Source: Flavobacterium sp. Root935
GTDB taxonomy: Bacteria; Bacteroidota; Bacteroidia; Flavobacteriales; Flavobacteriaceae
DNA length: 64,000 nt
Assembly (NCBI RefSeq): GCF_001429295.1
Contig: NZ_LMJL01000008.1
Span: 1,239,552 to 1,303,551, forward strand
Direction: 5' to 3'
Below are positions 34,790 to 43,266 of this stretch, piece after piece. The translations under genes and the position numbers were made by a program. The first letter of the stretch is position 1, and each line of letters starts with the position of its first letter. Under the pieces are notes generated by a model. The model saw only the letters and a program-made list of their open reading frames with translations. It searched no databases and was not told the DNA's origin.

Positions 34790-35311
34790 ATGAAAAAATT
34801 ACAGATTATTTGCCTAGTTGCTTTTGCTTTTTTATTCTCTAACACAACTTTCGCTCAAGAAACAGAAGCAACAAATTACGATCAAGGATTTAGATTAGGA
34901 TTTGGAGTAAATGGAGGACTTCCAACAGATAACGATTACGACTGGGCTCTTGGTGGAGACGTTCGTTTACAATATGACCTTTCTAAAAAAACATCATTAA
35001 CCTTAACAACAGGATTTACTAATTTATTTAACGGCAAAAAAGATGCCGCTGGAAATGACATAAAAGATCTAGGATTTATTCCGGCTAAAGCAGGTTTTAA
35101 AGCCTTTGTTTTAAAAGATCAATTTTATGTACTAGGAGAACTTGGTGCTGGTTTTGCAGTAACAAATGGTTACAACAACACTACTTTTTTATGGTCGCCA
35201 GGAATTGGTTACGCTAATAAATATATTGACTTAAGTGTTCGTTACGAAGATTATCATGATTTTAGAACCAACCAAGTAGCACTACGTGTTGCATACGGTT
35301 TTAAACTTTAA
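34790..35311 (+). CDS. Outer-membrane beta-barrel family protein
   Basis: A 173-aa exported protein. The signal peptide (1-22, ending NTTFAQ) is followed by alternating amphipathic strands (FRLGFGVNGGLP; DVRLQYDLSKKTSLTLTTGF; FYVLGELGAGFAV; LSVRYEDYHDFR). It closes QVALRVAYGFKL, a terminal aromatic/hydrophobic strand suited to the BAM machinery. About eight strands fit the length, as in small OmpX/OmpW-like barrels. TACTTTTA at 34754-34761 is a near -7 element. Confidence 0.82.
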   Translation: MKKLQIICLVAFAFLFSNTTFAQETEATNYDQGFRLGFGVNGGLPTDNDYDWALGGDVRLQYDLSKKTSLTLTTGFTNLFNGKKDAAGNDIKDLGFIPAKAGFKAFVLKDQFYVLGELGAGFAVTNGYNNTTFLWSPGIGYANKYIDLSVRYEDYHDFRTNQVALRVAYGFKL

Positions 35312-35344
35312 GAAATAGGTTTAATTTATTATTTTGTTTTTGGT

Positions 35345-35380
35345 AAAAACCCGACAGCCTGCATAGTCTGTCGGGTTTTT
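35345..35380. terminator. Terminator after the beta-barrel gene
   Basis: Stem AAAAACCCGACAG / CTGTCGGGTTTTT (35345-35357 with 35368-35380), loop CCTGCATAGT, then T-rich sequence. Confidence 0.9.
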
Positions 35381-35412
35381 TATTTTATAAAAATCTATTC
35401 AGCTAAAAAATT

Positions 35413-35445
35413 AAACCCGACAGGTTTTAAAAACCTGTCGGGTTT
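35413..35445. repeat. Perfect 15-bp hairpin, AAACCCGACAGG class
   Basis: AAACCCGACAGGTTT and AAACCTGTCGGGTTT, separated by three bases. Its CCCGACAG core equals the stem of the terminator 60 bases upstream. From memory such hairpins are frequent between genes of Flavobacterium; on either strand it could act as the terminator of the convergent ppk2 gene. Confidence 0.75.
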
Positions 35446-35493
35446 GTAAACTAGAAAAATTATCTAATCGACACATTTACAAATTATCTAATT

Positions 35494-36372
35494 TTAACTC
35501 TTCTCCAAAGTCTTTTTGTACGTATCAAAATTGTCTTTAATTTCTTTAGCTAATTCTGGAACCTGAATATCGGTATATTGCTTCATTTCCTCCCAAATAA
35601 TTTTAGCCACAATATAACGTGCCATATCTTTATCATCTGCAGGAACTACATACCAAGGCGCATGTTCTTTCGAAGTCTGGTTAATTGCTTCTTCGTAATA
35701 CTGCTGATATTCATCCCAATGTTCGCGTTCTTTAAGGTCGCCTGGCGAAAATTTCCAATTATGCTTTCCTTCTTCCAAACGGCGCAGTAAACGATTCTTT
35801 TGTTCTTCTTTACTCAAGTGCAGAAAGAACTTCATAACGATAGTTCCGTTTTCTGCAATATGCCTTTCGAAATTATTGATTTGTTCAATTCTGTTTTTCC
35901 AAAATTTCGGTTTAATATCATCAACCGAATTAATTCCTGGTAAATTCTCCGCCAAAATAAATTCTGGATGCACTCTCGTTACCAAAACATTTTCGTAATG
36001 CGTTCTGTTAAAAATGGCAAATTTCCCTTTTTCGGGCAAAGCAATGTAATGTCGCCATAAATAATCGTGTTCCAATTCGGTTGAATTTGGTGTTTTAAAA
36101 CTATGCACCACTACCCCGCGCGGATTAAATTCTTTAAAAACTTCCCGAATCAAACTGTCTTTTCCAGAAGTATCCATTCCTTGCAGACAGATTAAAACCG
36201 CATACTTATTGTGCGCATACATAACATCCTGCAAATCACTTAATTTTGCCTGAACTTTATCTAGTTTCTCTTCTTTTTCGTCATCATCCGCATCAACATT
36301 TAGTAATGTCGGAAGCTTCTTTAATTTTATTTCATCTGTAACTTTAAAATCTTTTGGGTCTATTGACTTCAT
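35494..36372 (-). CDS. Polyphosphate kinase 2 family protein (PPK2)
   Basis: Transfers phosphate between polyphosphate and nucleotides in the cytosol. The 292-aa sequence has one PPK2 domain: Walker A LQGMDTSGKDSLI near residue 65, FNPRGVVVHSFKTPN, the EHDYLWRH motif, and FNRTHYENVLVTRVHPE with the Asp/Arg lid region after it. Length and single domain fit class I or III. The N-terminal 50 residues are highly charged (DADDDEKEEKLDKV). The nucleotide preference (ADP or AMP) is not certain from sequence. Confidence 0.92.
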   Translation of the reverse strand: MKSIDPKDFKVTDEIKLKKLPTLLNVDADDDEKEEKLDKVQAKLSDLQDVMYAHNKYAVLICLQGMDTSGKDSLIREVFKEFNPRGVVVHSFKTPNSTELEHDYLWRHYIALPEKGKFAIFNRTHYENVLVTRVHPEFILAENLPGINSVDDIKPKFWKNRIEQINNFERHIAENGTIVMKFFLHLSKEEQKNRLLRRLEEGKHNWKFSPGDLKEREHWDEYQQYYEEAINQTSKEHAPWYVVPADDKDMARYIVAKIIWEEMKQYTDIQVPELAKEIKDNFDTYKKTLEKS

Positions 36373-36480
36373 ATTTTTTCCCGTTTTTATTTATAATAAA
36401 TATACTACTTTTACGAATTCCGATAACTATCCAATTTGCTATTCATTGGATTATTTTGATTAAAGTTATAAAAATTTAAA

Positions 36481-37074
36481 ATGAAAAAATTAACACATGA
36501 AGATATAGAAAACTTTATTACTACTATTGATAAAATAAATAACCCTTTACTTGTTGCAAATAAAATTTCTTATTTTATTTCTGATGCATTGAGAGAAAAT
36601 ACAATAAATCTCTTTGAAGCTTATTTACTTAACTTAGAAGAAATTAAAATTAGGCGTATTGGTTATATTCAATTAAGCTGGAATGTGAATATTCAAATAC
36701 GTACATGTTTGGCTATAATAAATCAGTTAATTTTAGCCTATTATTTCGGAAATATTGAAACAATTGAAATGCTTAAAAGATGGGGGTTAGAGGCTTTCAA
36801 TCTAAATAAGGAGAAGAGATCGCATTACATTATGGATGAATACGAACTTTTTTTAAATATTAAGAATTCGGATAACTTACTTAGAGAATTGTTAAAAGTA
36901 AGAAACAACTATAATCATTTAAACGATGACCTCGGTCCATATCATATTGAAGTATTTCCATACCATTTTTATAGTCCTGAAAAAATCTTATTAGAAAAAG
37001 AAAAATCATATGATTGTAATTTAGGAGAACAGATTGAAAATCTAATTATCTACTTAAATCTTAAAGAGTTTTAG
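36481..37074 (+). CDS. Helical protein with HEPN-like RNxxxH motif
   Basis: A 197-aa, apparently all-helical protein that I cannot place in a named family. Near residue 141, VRNNYNHLND gives R-N-x3-H, the signature of HEPN domains, many of which are RNases in toxin-antitoxin, abortive-infection or RNA-processing systems. Other features are an acidic N-terminus (THEDIENFITTIDKI), long Leu/Ile helices, and an aromatic tail (IEVFPYHFYSPEKI). Base composition appears more AT-rich than its neighbours, which may mean transfer. No nucleotidyltransferase-type antitoxin is adjacent. The HEPN call rests on one motif and helix content. Confidence 0.6.
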   Translation: MKKLTHEDIENFITTIDKINNPLLVANKISYFISDALRENTINLFEAYLLNLEEIKIRRIGYIQLSWNVNIQIRTCLAIINQLILAYYFGNIETIEMLKRWGLEAFNLNKEKRSHYIMDEYELFLNIKNSDNLLRELLKVRNNYNHLNDDLGPYHIEVFPYHFYSPEKILLEKEKSYDCNLGEQIENLIIYLNLKEF

Positions 37075-37139
37075 ATTTAAAAACTAATTTTAAAATAAAT
37101 TTATTTTTATCACACAAAAGTTTTCAAAACACATTTTCC

Positions 37140-37973
37140 ATGGAAAAATTCACATTAGAAATATTATTTCAAATCATAGGCATCGGTTCGGCATCAGGTT
37201 TATTTTATAATAATGATGCACTTTATGTCATTGGCGACAACAGCGGATTCTTATACGAATACAATATGCAGAATCAGCAATTGAACCAGCATGCGTTAAT
37301 TGACAATCCGTCGCAAAATATTCCGAAAAACTTAAAACCCGATTTTGAATCGCTAACGCATCATAACGATACACTTTATGTTTTTGGTTCTGGTTCAACC
37401 GAAAACCGAAACAGAATGATCGAATTTGATTTGAAATCCAAAACTGTTTTACAAAAAAACAATTTAGTTGATTTGTATGCCGTAATGCAGAATTTCGGTT
37501 CAATAAAACCAGAAGATTTCAATTTGGAAGGCGCTATTTTCGATGGCGAAAACTGGTATTTATTCAACCGAGGAAATGGAATTTCTAATAAAAACACCAT
37601 TTTTACGATTCACGCGAAAAACCTTGGAGAAGAATTTGCCCTAATTTCTGTCAATTACAAACTTCCAAAAATAAAAGGCGTTCGTTCCAGCTTTACAGAC
37701 GCTGTTTTGGTTGATGATAAAATCTATTTCCTTTCAACAGCAGAAGATACCAAATCAACTTATGATGACGGTGAAATCTTAGGAAGCTTCATTGGCAGAA
37801 TTGACATTAAAACCATGAAAATAGATTTCACTCAAAAAATAACCTCAACCAATAAATTTGAAGGTTTAACTTTCTACAAAAAAGAAAACAATAAAATCGA
37901 GTTTTTGCTTTGCGAGGATAATGACACCGATCTTTTGGAAACAAAAATATACAAATTGACAATTCCTAAATAA
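37140..37973 (+). CDS. Propeller-like protein, possibly DUF6929 type
   Basis: A 277-aa protein without signal peptide. Short beta-strand words recur roughly every 45 residues (ALYVIGDNSGFLYEY, TLYVFGSGSTENR, NWYLFNRGNG, KIYFLSTAED, KIEFLLCEDND), as in a five- or six-bladed propeller. DFESLTHH, DFNLEGAIFDG and KFEGLTFYKK repeat a D/E-rich blade entry. I believe DUF6929 proteins look like this, but the name is from memory. Not secreted as read, unlike its look-alike at 7787-8758. Confidence 0.65.
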   Translation: MEKFTLEILFQIIGIGSASGLFYNNDALYVIGDNSGFLYEYNMQNQQLNQHALIDNPSQNIPKNLKPDFESLTHHNDTLYVFGSGSTENRNRMIEFDLKSKTVLQKNNLVDLYAVMQNFGSIKPEDFNLEGAIFDGENWYLFNRGNGISNKNTIFTIHAKNLGEEFALISVNYKLPKIKGVRSSFTDAVLVDDKIYFLSTAEDTKSTYDDGEILGSFIGRIDIKTMKIDFTQKITSTNKFEGLTFYKKENNKIEFLLCEDNDTDLLETKIYKLTIPK

Positions 37974-38048
37974 CGCAGCAATTTCCTGTTTATTGAGTCT
38001 TTGACTATACAACAAACCATCAGTAATAATTATAAACATAAAAAAATA

Positions 38049-40205
38049 ATGATCAGAAAAACCGCTTTCGCTCTTTTAGTTTTTATTACCAGTCAAATAT
38101 CACAGGCTCAATATCAATATCCTTCAACACCTGAACATCCTGTAGTAGATGATTATTACGGAACAAAAATCACAGATTCTTACCGTTGGCTGGAAGATAT
38201 GAAAAAACCAGAAGTGCAAAAATGGTTTAAAGATCAAAGCGATTTTACCAATTCTGTCATAAAAAAAATCTCTGGCCGTGATGCTCTTTTCAATAGAATG
38301 AAGGAAATTAGTGCATTGGCAGGAGATGATTATACTTACGTAAAACAATTAGGAGACAATTATTATTACACCAAAAAGAAAAAAGGAGAAAGCATTGATA
38401 AATTATATATCCGTAAAGGTTTAAACGGAACCGAGGTCTTATTATTAGACCCCAAAACTTATAAAAAAGATGCAACAATTACAAATTTCAATGTTAGTCC
38501 GGACCAGAAAAAATTAGCGGTTACATTATCCCAAGATGGTGCCGAAGTTTGTGATCTCCGAATTATGGATATTGAATCTAAAACTTTTCTTCCAGACAAT
38601 TTAAATCCAGTGTGGAGTGAGTTTAATTTTGAATTTACACCTGATAGCAAAGCGATTACTTATACCAAAATGAGTACCAATGATAATAAAAGTGATGATT
38701 TTTTAAAACACATGAAATCTCTACTTCACGTTATTGGCACTAATCCGGAGACCGATAAAATACTGGCATCAAAAGAAAACAATCCCAACTTGAATCTTCT
38801 TGCTGAACAGTTTCCTGATGTTAAATTCTCAGATAATTATTCATACATAATTTTAGAAATCGGATCTACAAAAAGCGAAATATTAGCATTCTATGCTCCT
38901 TATTCAGAACTTAACAATCCGAAAATAAATTGGAAACCGCTTATTAAATATGATGATGAAATTATAAGCTATGAAATAATTGGAGATCAATTTTTCTTTG
39001 TTTCTCATAAAAATGCACCAAATTATAAAATAGGACTAACAGATATTAAAAATCCAAATATTGATAATGCTAAAATTATAATTCCGGAGAGCAATAAAGT
39101 ATTACGAAGAATACTGAAATCTAAAAATTTCATTTATTATAGCTTAACTGACGGAATTGTAATTGACAGATATCAGATTAATCCAAAAACATTAGAAAGC
39201 AAGGAAATACCTCTTCCTAAAGGTTCAAGTGGAGCTTACGCTTTAAATTCTCGTGAAAATGATAATCTCTTATTTTTTTACAACGGCTGGATCGCACCAT
39301 CTACGACTTATTCTTTTAATGGTTCAACTGGCCATTTAGAAAAATCAAAACAATTTATTGCAAGCGGCAATTATCCTGACTTTTCAAAGCAGTATAGTGT
39401 CAAAGAAGTTGAAATTGCAAGTCACGACGGCGTAATGGTTCCTTTGTCTATTATTTATCCAAAAAACATTAAAATGAACGGCTCTACTCCTTGCTATATT
39501 AGTGGTTATGGCGCTTACGGATCAAGCAGAACACCCTATTATATTGGCGATGATTTGATGGCATTGCTGGAGCAAAATACTGTAATTGCTTTTGCACACG
39601 TTAGAGGCGGCGGAGAAAAAGGAGCAAATTGGCATAAAGGAGGTCAAAAAGCGACGAAACCCAATACTTGGAAAGATTTTATTGCTTGTTCTGAATATTT
39701 AATCAAAGAAAAATATACTTCGGCAGACAAACTTATTGGAAATGGTGCAAGTATGGGCGGTGTCTTAATTGGAAGAGCAATTACAGAACGTCCTGATCTT
39801 TTTAAAGCTGCTATTATTGAAGTTGGATGCACCAATACTTTGCGAATGGAAACAACTCCAAACGGTCCGAATCAAATTCCAGAAATTGGTTCTTTAAAAA
39901 ATGAAGAAGATTTTAAAAATATCCTAGAAATGGATTCGCAAAGCAAAGTTAAAAAGGGACAAAAATACCCTGCTGTTTTGGTTCATACTGGAATTAACGA
40001 TGCACGAGTAGCTTCTTGGGAACCTGGAAAATTTGCTGCTGTTTTACAAAATTACAATAGTTCTGACAGACCAATATTATTACATGTAAATTACGCAAAC
40101 GGACATTTTTCTAACGATTTGGATGTAACTTATAATGATAGTGCTGATATGTTTGCTTTTGCATTGTGGCAGGTTGGAAATTCAAAATTTCAGATGGCGA
40201 AGTAA
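38049..40205 (+). CDS. Prolyl oligopeptidase family serine peptidase (S9A), exported
   Basis: A 718-aa periplasmic or secreted peptidase. The signal peptide ends SQISQAQ, followed by YQYPSTPEHPVVDDYYGTKI, DSYRWLED and the seven-bladed propeller (to about 430). The alpha/beta hydrolase part holds ISGYGAYG, RGGGEKGANWHKGG, the nucleophile GNGASMGGVL (Ser), the Asp in GINDARV and the His in YANGHF. The ATG at 38049 is preferred to an in-frame TTG at 38001, as it begins exactly at the signal peptide. Cleaves short proline-containing peptides in the family. Confidence 0.92.
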   Translation: MIRKTAFALLVFITSQISQAQYQYPSTPEHPVVDDYYGTKITDSYRWLEDMKKPEVQKWFKDQSDFTNSVIKKISGRDALFNRMKEISALAGDDYTYVKQLGDNYYYTKKKKGESIDKLYIRKGLNGTEVLLLDPKTYKKDATITNFNVSPDQKKLAVTLSQDGAEVCDLRIMDIESKTFLPDNLNPVWSEFNFEFTPDSKAITYTKMSTNDNKSDDFLKHMKSLLHVIGTNPETDKILASKENNPNLNLLAEQFPDVKFSDNYSYIILEIGSTKSEILAFYAPYSELNNPKINWKPLIKYDDEIISYEIIGDQFFFVSHKNAPNYKIGLTDIKNPNIDNAKIIIPESNKVLRRILKSKNFIYYSLTDGIVIDRYQINPKTLESKEIPLPKGSSGAYALNSRENDNLLFFYNGWIAPSTTYSFNGSTGHLEKSKQFIASGNYPDFSKQYSVKEVEIASHDGVMVPLSIIYPKNIKMNGSTPCYISGYGAYGSSRTPYYIGDDLMALLEQNTVIAFAHVRGGGEKGANWHKGGQKATKPNTWKDFIACSEYLIKEKYTSADKLIGNGASMGGVLIGRAITERPDLFKAAIIEVGCTNTLRMETTPNGPNQIPEIGSLKNEEDFKNILEMDSQSKVKKGQKYPAVLVHTGINDARVASWEPGKFAAVLQNYNSSDRPILLHVNYANGHFSNDLDVTYNDSADMFAFALWQVGNSKFQMAK

Positions 40206-40238
40206 TAGAACATATAATTGAATTTGCTAGTTACATTT

Positions 40239-40709
40239 ATGAAAAAAATAATTCTTTCATTAGTATTAGTTTTAATTCTTGTTACCGGTACTTATTTGTT
40301 TTATGATTTTAAGACCAAGAAAGCCCAGAAAGAATATTATAAAACTCTATACATAAAGGATCTGGACCCAGAATCTTTTATTACTATTTGTAAAGACAGG
40401 TATAACAAAACTCCTATAAATAGCGTAACAATGACTGGAGAATTTCCTGAAAACTGGGTAAAACCAGATGATGTGCAATACTTAATTTCGATAATCCGTT
40501 CACAAGAAAAATGTTGTGGATATATGAATATATTCTCTTCATATCTTTCAACCGAAGATGCTGAGATTGGGGGTTTCGCAATAATATTTTTAAATTCTTA
40601 TATTTCGAAAAAAAAGATAAATTTGGGTTTGAACTGTTATCCTAAAACTGACAGAGAATCAATTAAAAAAATAGAAATTTGGTATAAAAGTTCTGTACAT
40701 GCAAATTAA
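40239..40709 (+). CDS. Membrane-anchored hypothetical protein
   Basis: A 156-aa protein with one N-terminal helix (MKKIILSLVLVLILVTGTYLF) and a periplasmic remainder. It has three or four cysteines, including an adjacent pair in QEKCCGYMN, and a Cys in LGLNCYPKT, which could form disulfides. No family recognised. The ATG at 40239 starts the hydrophobic segment; the in-frame TTG at 40218 does not improve it. It follows the peptidase gene after 33 bases and may be cotranscribed. Confidence 0.65.
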   Translation: MKKIILSLVLVLILVTGTYLFYDFKTKKAQKEYYKTLYIKDLDPESFITICKDRYNKTPINSVTMTGEFPENWVKPDDVQYLISIIRSQEKCCGYMNIFSSYLSTEDAEIGGFAIIFLNSYISKKKINLGLNCYPKTDRESIKKIEIWYKSSVHAN

Positions 40710-40713
40710 ATTC

Positions 40714-40836
40714 CTTGTGAATCTTTGCGGTAAAATTATTACACAGAGATTCACAAAGAATTACACAGAGAACACAAAGTATTTCGCTTAGCAGATTAAA
40801 TGTAGAGACACACTGCTGTACACGCCTCTACGATAA
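40714..40836. repeat. CACAGAGAA word repeat followed by a GTAGAGAC hairpin
   Basis: Bases 40714-40780 hold CTTGTGAATCTTTGCGG and then ACACAGAGATTCACAAAG and ACACAGAGAACACAAAG, the reverse complement in part. Bases 40801-40836 hold TGTAGAGAC ... GCCTCTACGATAAA around CACTGCTGT. A related copy in the same orientation lies at 41554-41587, on the other side of the following gene. Confidence 0.65.
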
Positions 40837-40862
40837 ATATTTCATGAAATCAAAACTCACGA

Positions 40863-41516
40863 ATGAAACAACTTTACAAATTCATAATCCTAATTCTTAT
40901 CAGCCTTAAAAGCTATTCTCAAACACAAGCTATAATTTATTTTAAAGATGGTGATTCTATAGAAGGTTTTGCTTCATTAAAATTCAATAAAATAAAATTT
41001 AAAGTTTCGCAGGATGACAAATCTGACAGCTGGGATGAAGAGTATGTAAAAAAAATTACTTTCCTTGATTTTGGAACCACAAGAACTTTTGAATATGTAA
41101 AGCTGAATTCTTTAGACAAACCAAAATTGGTAGAAATTATTACTAAAGGTGAAGCGACTTTATATAAAAAAGTAGGCTCAGATTTTAGTCTTACAGACAT
41201 GATTTATAATCCGTACGATGATCGGCCTGATAATACCTTAAGCCCAACTTTAAAAACACAATTAGGTCCGCAAGCCCAACAACATTTATCAAATTCTAAT
41301 GTAAGCCAACCTTCTACATTTTATTACATAAAAAAGCCAAAAGACAAATATCCAACTTGTTTAAACTGCGGTGTTATAAACGCGTGGAGAAAAAACACTT
41401 CCAAGTTTTTCGCTGATTGCGATTTTATTGTCAAAAAATTAAAAGGCGATAAATGGGTTTTTGAAGATATTAAAGAAATTGTAGAGTTTTATAATGATAT
41501 TTGTTTGGGAGAATAA
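40863..41516 (+). CDS. Exported hypothetical protein
   Basis: A 217-aa protein with a signal peptide (MKQLYKFIILILISLKSYSQ). The mature part starts TQAIIYFKDGDSIEGFASL, then alternating short strands (KIKFKVSQDDKSD; VKKITFLDFG; RTFEYVKL), a pattern I have seen in unnamed Flavobacteriia proteins. The C-terminal half has TCLNCGVINAWRKNT with two cysteines. Function unknown. Flanked by two related hairpins in direct orientation. Confidence 0.7.
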   Translation: MKQLYKFIILILISLKSYSQTQAIIYFKDGDSIEGFASLKFNKIKFKVSQDDKSDSWDEEYVKKITFLDFGTTRTFEYVKLNSLDKPKLVEIITKGEATLYKKVGSDFSLTDMIYNPYDDRPDNTLSPTLKTQLGPQAQQHLSNSNVSQPSTFYYIKKPKDKYPTCLNCGVINAWRKNTSKFFADCDFIVKKLKGDKWVFEDIKEIVEFYNDICLGE

Positions 41517-41553
41517 ATATTTCACTCCATTAAAAATTGCGGATTTACAGGAC

Positions 41554-41625
41554 TTTAGACGCACTGCTGTGCGTCTCTACGACAAACCTTTGTAACTTTG
41601 AATCTCTGTAACTTTGAACCTTTAA
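41554..41625. repeat. GTAGAGAC-class hairpin and CTTTGTAACTTTGAA words
   Basis: AGACGCAC / GTGCGTCT (41557-41564 with 41569-41576) with loop TGCT, then CTACGACAAA. Next to it CTTTGTAACTTTGAATC and CTGTAACTTTGAACC repeat one word (41587-41622). The hairpin matches the one at 40801-40836 in CACTGCTGT and in CTCTACGA-AAA. Confidence 0.65.
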
Positions 41626-41691
41626 AAAAAAATTCATCATCGTCCCAACCTTTTTATCTTTTTATCGCTCTATATAAGAAAGACAACAATT

Positions 41692-42228
41692 GTGATAAAC
41701 GAGACTCAAATAGCAAACTGTAAAAAAATGCACCGCGATGCGCAGCGTGAGGTGTACGAATACATGGCGCCCAAATTGTATCGCCTTTGCAAACGATACC
41801 TAAAAAAGGAAGAGGAAATTGAAGAAGCACTTGCCGATTCTTTCTTTACGATTTTTACCAAACTGGACCAATTAAAAGAAGCGTATGCTTTTGAAGCTTG
41901 GGCCAGAAGGATAACCGTAAACCATTGTTTGGCATCAATTCGAAAAGCAACCAATTTCAACATGTATCTCGACGATGTAAAACTAATTTCTCAACCTTCT
42001 GTTGACGAATTAAATACATTGGAAGAAGAAGATTTACTCAATTTATTAAACCATATTCCAGACGGCTGTAAAACTGTTTTTAACCTTTTTGCCATTGAAG
42101 GTTTTTCTCATAAAGAAATAGCCGAAATGCTGAAGATCTCCGAAGGCACTTCAAAATCACAATTGAACGCCGCTAAGACCAAATTGAAAGAACTGGTTAA
42201 TAAACTGTATTATCAAAAAGCAAAATAG
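41692..42228 (+). CDS. ECF-type RNA polymerase sigma factor
   Basis: A 178-aa sigma-70 family factor with domains 2 and 4. EYMAPKLYRLCKRYLKKEEEIEEALADSFFTIF is region 2.1-2.2, AFEAWARRITVNHCLASIRK is regions 2.3-2.4, and DGCKTVFNLFAIEGFSHKEIAEMLKISEGTSKSQLNAA is region 4. The start is taken at GTG 41692 because the N-terminal INETQIANCKKMHRDAQ fits other family members; a later ATG at 41728 is possible. The next gene begins three bases after its stop and encodes a membrane protein that probably restrains it. Confidence 0.93.
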   Translation: MINETQIANCKKMHRDAQREVYEYMAPKLYRLCKRYLKKEEEIEEALADSFFTIFTKLDQLKEAYAFEAWARRITVNHCLASIRKATNFNMYLDDVKLISQPSVDELNTLEEEDLLNLLNHIPDGCKTVFNLFAIEGFSHKEIAEMLKISEGTSKSQLNAAKTKLKELVNKLYYQKAK

Positions 42229-42230
42229 TC

Positions 42231-43196
42231 ATGGACAATCAAGATAAATTATTCGATAAAATAAAAGAAGCTTCGCAAAATGCGGAATTCAAAGACTTTC
42301 CCGCAATGGAAAAAGTCTGGGCACGTGTTGAAGAAAAACTCGACAAAAAAGAAGATAAAAAAACAATTGCTTTATGGAAAAAAATTGCCATTGCTGCTTC
42401 TCTTCTTTTACTAATTTCTTTAGCTGTTCAATTTTTACATACAGATAAAAATGCCGTACAAGAAACTCCTAAAGTAGTTATTCAGGAAACTGAAAAAGAA
42501 CAATCTCAAGAGCCTGCTTTAAATCAAAAAAGTACAGAACCTTCTTCTGATTCAGGAATTGTTTCAAAAGAAGAAGCCGATAAAATTTTAGAAAATCATA
42601 CTAAAAATAAAGAAAGAGTCGCTATTGAGGAAACAATTGCACCAAATACAGAATTGCTACAAGCTACACCAGCACCAAAAGTTGCAGCAGATGCTGTTGT
42701 AGCTGCTGCGCCTGTAGTGCAAGAATCAATTGAAGAAGACGATAACATTATTTCTAAAAAAGAGTTTTCTTCAGAATCGGCTTATTTAAGGAGTCCGCAA
42801 AGAGAATCTGCGAAAGTCGCTTTTGCTGAAAAAAGTACTCCAAGAGCTAAGAAAAGTGCTCCACTTGTTATTTTTAACGGAAACGCAATGGCGCATAGCG
42901 ACGAAGCTAAAAAAGATAAAATGATGCGAAATGAACTTCCGAATCTAAATCCAGAAAATGTAGATTCGCTCGTTGTTCTAGACGAGCCATTGTACATTAT
43001 CGACGGCATTTATTATTCTGAAAATGATTTATTTGGCAATAATCCAACGAGTCCTTACGCGCCCTTGGACAAACAAGACATTAAAACTATAACTATTTTA
43101 CAAGACCTTGAAGCCACTTCAAAATATGGTGAAAAAGGTAAAAAAGGAGTTGTCATTATTACTACAAAAACAGGAAAACCAGCTCCGAAAAAGTAA
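42231..43196 (+). CDS. Putative anti-sigma membrane protein with C-terminal TonB-plug-like domain
   Basis: A 321-aa protein. The first 43 residues are cytosolic and charged (FDKIKEASQNAEFKDFPAM; VWARVEEKLDKKEDKK), followed by one membrane helix (about 46-64). A low-complexity Ala/Glu/Lys linker then runs to about 235. The end (about 248-315) reads LYIIDGIYYSEN, then DKQDIKTITILQDLEATSKYG and KGVVIITTK, which is the plug motif of SusC/TonB receptors without any barrel. The gene follows the sigma factor after two bases and precedes the VWA gene, so it is the likely anti-sigma factor. The plug part may sense an envelope partner; that is inference. Confidence 0.75.
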   Translation: MDNQDKLFDKIKEASQNAEFKDFPAMEKVWARVEEKLDKKEDKKTIALWKKIAIAASLLLLISLAVQFLHTDKNAVQETPKVVIQETEKEQSQEPALNQKSTEPSSDSGIVSKEEADKILENHTKNKERVAIEETIAPNTELLQATPAPKVAADAVVAAAPVVQESIEEDDNIISKKEFSSESAYLRSPQRESAKVAFAEKSTPRAKKSAPLVIFNGNAMAHSDEAKKDKMMRNELPNLNPENVDSLVVLDEPLYIIDGIYYSENDLFGNNPTSPYAPLDKQDIKTITILQDLEATSKYGEKGKKGVVIITTKTGKPAPKK

Positions 43197-43201
43197 TTCC
43201 A

Positions 43202-43234
43202 AGCTTTGTCAAAGTCTGCAGCTTTGACAAAGCT
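43202..43234. repeat. Perfect hairpin CTTTGTCAAAG class inside the sigma cassette
   Basis: AGCTTTGTCAAAG (43202-43214) and CTTTGACAAAGCT (43222-43234), a 13-bp stem with a seven-base loop, between the anti-sigma-like and VWA genes. No T-run follows, so it may tune the transcript rather than end it. The same word appears as AAACTTTGTCAAAGTTT at 47670-47686. Confidence 0.65.
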
Positions 43235-43266
43235 AAATCCGAACATTAATCTTAAAAATTATTATC

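Noticed and set aside
36481..37140. Toxin-antitoxin pair containing the HEPN-like protein
   Set aside because: No small partner gene lies next to it on either side; only the single protein is supported.
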